This document shows, piece by piece, positions 58,801-60,922 of a stretch of DNA of 60,922 nt. Under the pieces are notes generated by a model. It searched no databases, was not told the origin of the DNA, and worked only from the letters and a program-made list of their open reading frames with translations. Numbering within the stretch: the stretch's first letter is position 1; the number at the start of each line of letters is the position of its first letter. Source of the stretch: a virus; IMG/VR virus record IMGVR_UViG_3300025141_015004, positions 1 through 60,922 of that record; one strand, given 5' to 3'. A program made the position numbers and the translations under genes.

Positions 58801-60922
58801 CAGAGATGGAGAATTAAATTCTTCTTTCTTGGCCAATCCGGGGATGACAACTGGAAGTGGAATTTTAGAAAAATACCAAGCATACAGAGAGGAAGGGTAT
58901 TTTGGAACTCATGGAACCTCTTCAGCGCATTATTCACATGGAGTTGGAGTAGGCGATCCTTATTTGTATCGCCCAATGTATCCATATTATTACCCACAAG
59001 CATCACAAACATATATCCATCGTCCAAGACCGGCTTTAGTAGCTAGCACTTTAAAAGAAGTCGCTCCTTATAGCGGACATCCTTGGCTTGTTGCACTGTC
59101 AAGCAGCAGGAATCCGTTCTTTAACTCATATCAGGATTATATTAAATCTCCTAAGTTTTTAACAGAAAATTATTCTATTATACCAGAATTTAATTTTTCT
59201 GAACATGTTGAATATTATGAACGGTCCGGAAGTAACTTCAGAGCAGAAAACAAAAAACTTTTCAATATCGCCGGCTCCAAAGGCAAATTAGATAGGTCTT
59301 TGGAAGATCCTTCTTCTTATCTATATTATGGAAAATATCTCAACACCGCTAGCGCTGAAAGTGAAACAGGAAATTATAATTCTGAATTTTTTAAGAATTA
59401 TGCACATACAGAATTTTTGCAAAATTTTGATGCTGTTCAGCAAGATCATAGTAAAGTAGGCCAAATTGGGGAGGTTACGCTAATTTGTAAAGGCCTTACC
59501 AAATTTAGACCGCAACAAGGCTTTTATCCTGTGCAGAGATGTTTACAATTAGGTTCTCTATTTTCTCAATCTGTAGAGGGAAGATTAAGTGGGTACGTTA
59601 GTTCCTCCACTAAGTACGGTTATCCATTAGAACAGTTTAGAATTCAATCGGCAATTCAGCCTCTTTTTTCTCCGGGAATTATGTATAATACGATCAAATC
59701 AGGACTTGCAGTTGATTGGCCAATTATTTTTTCCGGGTCTTTGACAGCGGTTGGTACCACAGGGTCTAGCCAAATACCTTCATCTTCTTTGTTGATTAAT
59801 TCAAATGCTTCGAAAAGAGTTCCATTTGAAGCTTTATCTGATTTAAATTCCTTTCCCACGAATGTCGATGTCTTATATCTGTATCCGTCTTATCATTCTG
59901 GGACTACAAACAACGTTGATGGAGCTAGAAGGCCATCCTTTAATTGGGATGGGAATAGAAATAGTACTTTGTATGAAAACGCTATGGATAACTTTTTAGC
60001 AGAAGTTCCCAACTTTTATTTAAAGAATAAAAATTTCATGTCTTTCACTTCGGATATCGAAGATCAATTTAAGCCGTTTGAATCCTCAAAGACGTATTAT
60101 ATGGACGTTTCAGTTAGACAAACTGATAACCACTTTATGTGGAAAGATTATTTTGATGGAACAATTGCCAATGCTAAATCTTTTGTGGGATCATATAATG
60201 GTCGAGCATTCGGGCCCGGATGGAATACTTCAAGTGCCGATCCTGAAGCTAAAAGAGTTGGCGCTGATCCGGCATATGCTCCATATGTTCCTCCTTATTT
60301 TTATGGAGAGAGTATCGCACGATTTTCTTTTTCTCCGTCTTCTAATCGAAAGTATACTTTGGATGAGATTATTGCTGGGTCTACTATTGAATATTTAACC
60401 CCCAATTTGTTGACTGGTGTTTCTTCATCAACGGCGGTTTTTAGTGCTTTACCAGACGGCGCCGGAACACCTTATTACAAAAACAGGATGACCTTATCAT
60501 CGTCTTTCAATCTTTTCGGACAAGTTAAAACCAAACCAGACTCTCCGGACACTTCTTTTAATGCTTGGAAAATAAGCCCCAAGTTTGAATGTCCGGTTTT
60601 GAATTTCAACAGTCAGCCGTCAGAAGAATATATGTCGCGCGGCATGTGGGGCGGTTTAGGATCGGTTACATCAGGATCAGAAGGAATATTCGCATCGATC
60701 AAAAACAGTTTTACGGGAACTGTTGCCTCCAATACAGGCTCTTTAGCGGAACAACTTGGTTTTCCAAGGACGCAGAAAAAAATAGGGACGATTGCGGATG
60801 CATTTGTTTTAGAAGAAGCAATTGTAGCTATTCCCTTCTTGGAGAGAAAAAGTAAAAATAAAGGATTGGCTCCTTCGAAGGAAACTGAAGCAATTGAAAA
60901 GGTTGGAGACTCTATGACACCA
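52892..60922 (+). CDS. Giant tail/baseplate protein with LamG domain (partial, runs off the window)
   Basis: At least 2677 codons with no stop up to the right edge; the ATG at 52892 overlaps the previous stop by 8 nt. After a 165-aa lead (EEYYRTSVENVYKTYPYDG), residues about 170-387 form a LamG/concanavalin A-like domain (VTVEFWLK, GNWHHYALVF, LDEFRYWKTAR). Residues about 505-640 (YLDTLYLQIEELSK; YKSKGTYESFRNVLNTLGI) resemble the phage tail protein I/baseplate wedge helical region. The remaining 2000 residues are Ser/Tyr/Asn-rich with PGIMYNTIKSGLAVD, a string seen in giant marine-phage structural proteins (from memory). It probably spans the baseplate to the fibres. Confidence 0.75.
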   Translation, partial: MSKKDLFKSQNPDKFISSANIDKLKEQVESKNFIKEKVKQQKMFTPRVDFSDPVNFARYGLAEEYYRTSVENVYKTYPYDGSIAEKESWYNSGSYLDQYIFDKEYPRTNGYIIIGSDGSWGSKSDTKKLQEGGLDIASYGLPSNLEYITFNGGPHKSFQPAGERTKSLANYYKSSKNRVNNLRYDLSPTGSGVTVEFWLKKDGWDPSLTANEVIFDLWNSETTGSENTDYGRLRIELSASGHETAGADPLRVTFYSGSTNSGRYLAPDNGTLTTGSLADGNWHHYALVFQSGSNSGVGQTRIDYYRDGQFVAKTYGGFNHSSSIAGTMSASIGALVSAPSGSVYHSTGMSGYGKLYSASLDEFRYWKTARSAKQIYQNYNNQVGGGTNTDDSNTTLGIYYKFNEGVTTNDTVDATVLDYSGRVSNGSWIGYNSTSRSTGSAIVSSSTSAHEFQDPIIYNFHPSVSSVKDRLVNSGSFHDNENASALFYTLPSWILEGDESFGGSNLKYLTQIMSSYLDTLYLQIEELSKLKEVEHTSGSLKPSVFGNRLLSDKGLLAPELFVDADIVEQLYARNEKTTFTKDLSEIKNKIYENVYNNLVQIYKSKGTYESFRNVLNTLGISQKIVDINLYSNNAEYEILDNRRLVFERKKKLNLFKTDYNSATVYQATGSTGEGISYIPATSDNTGSFTPWTIESRFTLPRDNINSNYYFIENDNLSCSLFGFHRPEESNTNYDWASQDTTVQVFAVRDKASYKDGYFYLTSSILAAQPGYVLSSSIIPNLFDDTEWNLAVRFRPVKNPLETRVSGGLNAANFQKTNYTIEFKGASLRGDLVENEFLLSSSQFDHSYEGAGIFLSLTTPKRFYIGSHRLNYTGSIYKNGYSFAKFHNMNFWYNYISDDDVRSHLKDSRNYGVSKTYQPSADSFYESGYINSVYQSGADYRQPAAAGVPNIDTLVFRWDFETVSESNTSGQFDVLDITSGSTDWYSGRYGKFGEITNQYQFYGRGFGFTANATDVVKTERINSYKLANFDTITSEQMIEIRSEDDEIFLPDKRPIEYSFAAEKNFYGAINESIIETFATLKDFNNLIGESANRYRPEYKELKKYRQLFFERVQNELDFERFVDYYKWVDSSISYILTQLIPASADFSPGLSNVVESHILERNKYQHRLPVIKPMTAYETSLSVAPDSYFLSNKTVISGNLQNANPITSSAFLTASINKSSVNASTLSGSIENIVDLTYRNLISSSYISGNDDLNTINVVRTKSKNRKVGNYRENHSIVMIPNKDGNNDFLQDMFGSVASVSDSFFVSGVVDYTILTRPSQPSVITPRFSAPGGPEVASLGYLDYESTQYSVYNDMNYRNLVVRKALNEMRVSSSGDPTLFISASDAASYNHNYRNPRKEYMSGGINYGNTASVFYDNAFITHAIPASDLQYSWITASYESATFLTRQTGSEDITFYKWMPDMPPSYGDEIMPIGLPFPSVFQDLRPFASILDDDDGISPTKAFDGYGGIPNFPIQENLWSPLSMQLSIGSAGGYFPEENPLNTDYTPLAGGTAGAGGTAVNNQQAVRFIINYYSPRGFNTWTSIRASQLNPIIRIFNKNSILSVADPIRDKEIVDVRNGVRKRRVQKAIVPISLTNYIEPGITRKFRPLRYTFVENNVNNDVIEEQTSYAIHLAGFANKSLNSVLKGNTKKEVASYNRVKNLYLNSEDPENSPIKGWISVEYEEMVWPKEKFQGVNSHRDKPHYDSTPFPVIVKSRLGNQNNRTFWRDTASNRKRSTMWDDGVLGNTQNSLGKMYTSSLPLNTADGTYINGDNFSKNVFPLSDYSLASNSGSLGQVCQLKLTIATTVTSSAEAIFFDILTPDGSVSGPAIFASSFAGSPAVAAIALMKAINTDPVSNSVLTASLVLPDSIIVQTRYPVGVSGSDFKGLNNQNFGAKLNPVSNNVNTLGLGGVITPYGEIIPLTGGTAPIFNRDGELNSSFLANPGMTTGSGILEKYQAYREEGYFGTHGTSSAHYSHGVGVGDPYLYRPMYPYYYPQASQTYIHRPRPALVASTLKEVAPYSGHPWLVALSSSRNPFFNSYQDYIKSPKFLTENYSIIPEFNFSEHVEYYERSGSNFRAENKKLFNIAGSKGKLDRSLEDPSSYLYYGKYLNTASAESETGNYNSEFFKNYAHTEFLQNFDAVQQDHSKVGQIGEVTLICKGLTKFRPQQGFYPVQRCLQLGSLFSQSVEGRLSGYVSSSTKYGYPLEQFRIQSAIQPLFSPGIMYNTIKSGLAVDWPIIFSGSLTAVGTTGSSQIPSSSLLINSNASKRVPFEALSDLNSFPTNVDVLYLYPSYHSGTTNNVDGARRPSFNWDGNRNSTLYENAMDNFLAEVPNFYLKNKNFMSFTSDIEDQFKPFESSKTYYMDVSVRQTDNHFMWKDYFDGTIANAKSFVGSYNGRAFGPGWNTSSADPEAKRVGADPAYAPYVPPYFYGESIARFSFSPSSNRKYTLDEIIAGSTIEYLTPNLLTGVSSSTAVFSALPDGAGTPYYKNRMTLSSSFNLFGQVKTKPDSPDTSFNAWKISPKFECPVLNFNSQPSEEYMSRGMWGGLGSVTSGSEGIFASIKNSFTGTVASNTGSLAEQLGFPRTQKKIGTIADAFVLEEAIVAIPFLERKSKNKGLAPSKETEAIEKVGDSMTP

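Noticed and set aside
52900-60922. Several short frames on both strands to the right of 52900
   Set aside because: All lie inside the single uninterrupted frame from 52892 to the window end and show no RBS or family features.
1-60922. CRISPR arrays, tRNAs, reverse transcriptase/DGR, integrase, transposase
   Set aside because: No regular spaced repeats, cloverleaf with CCA end, RT motif (YxDD in context) or recombinase signature was found by reading both strands and the reading frames; a covariance-model scan could still find a divergent tRNA.

Overview
The window looks like part of a large, low-GC (about one third G+C by eye), T4-related tailed phage (myovirus) genome of the marine or aquatic kind. 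The evidence is a gp55-type late sigma factor, a gp25-type and a gp6-type baseplate wedge protein in the usual neighbourhood, a baseplate protein carrying a cell-wall amidase, and two giant structural proteins. No integrase, plasmid replication gene, rRNA, tRNA or CRISPR array was seen. A phage-encoded lipoprotein (lipobox Cys), several exported or membrane mini-proteins and an O-antigen-like sugar cassette point to a Gram-negative host. The host cannot be named from this window.

Layout. (1) 1-750: three short overlapping genes of clearly higher GC, followed by a C-rich tract and an abrupt change to AT-rich DNA near 760-950. (2) 877-7400: mixed-strand accessory region with a long membrane protein carrying a repeated N-terminal tag, three tandem paralogous beta-rich proteins, exported and membrane mini-proteins, a LamG-type fibre protein and a Cas4/AddB-like Fe-S nuclease. 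(3) 7420-14710, plus strand: membrane HExxH protease, nucleotidyltransferase, DUF5658-like membrane protein, second HExxH protein, basic and coiled-coil small proteins, and a 930-aa ligase-fold/cytidylyltransferase fusion. (4) 14696-19730, mostly minus: third HExxH protein, NUDIX hydrolase, PIN-PhoH ATPase, a Fis-like HTH protein, with a plus-strand trypsin-like lipoprotein in between. (5) 19822-38264, plus: one long tightly packed glycan operon (nine glycosyltransferase-like genes, seven SDR sugar enzymes including Gmd, Fcl and RmlB, plus RmlC, an O-methyltransferase, a formyltransferase, a deacetylase-like protein and a nucleotidylyltransferase). (6) 38290-40023: small regulators and gp55. 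(7) 40029-60922: baseplate and tail genes. The last gene runs off the right edge.

How it fits together. The sugar operon could turn host GDP-mannose into GDP-L-fucose (Gmd, Fcl) and dTDP-glucose into a rhamnose-type sugar (RmlB, RmlC, RmlD-like), and it has two GT11 fucosyltransferase-like enzymes to use the former. The first nucleotide-sugar synthases (RmlA, ManC) are not here, so the host must supply precursors. The glycan could decorate the virion or remodel the host envelope; the sequence does not decide this.

Two recurring signals stand out. First, an octamer CTATTTAT lies 28-56 nt upstream of seven genes, always in the sense direction, and may be the promoter read by the gp55-like sigma. 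It contrasts with four near-perfect sigma70 promoters (17-nt spacers) that drive small minus-strand genes. Second, a short amphipathic N-terminal tag ending in Glu (for example MKISKKLLKQIIQEEL) recurs on otherwise unrelated proteins, including enzymes. It resembles the capsid-targeting/prohead-protease signal of T4 internal proteins and suggests a set of head-packaged, injected proteins.
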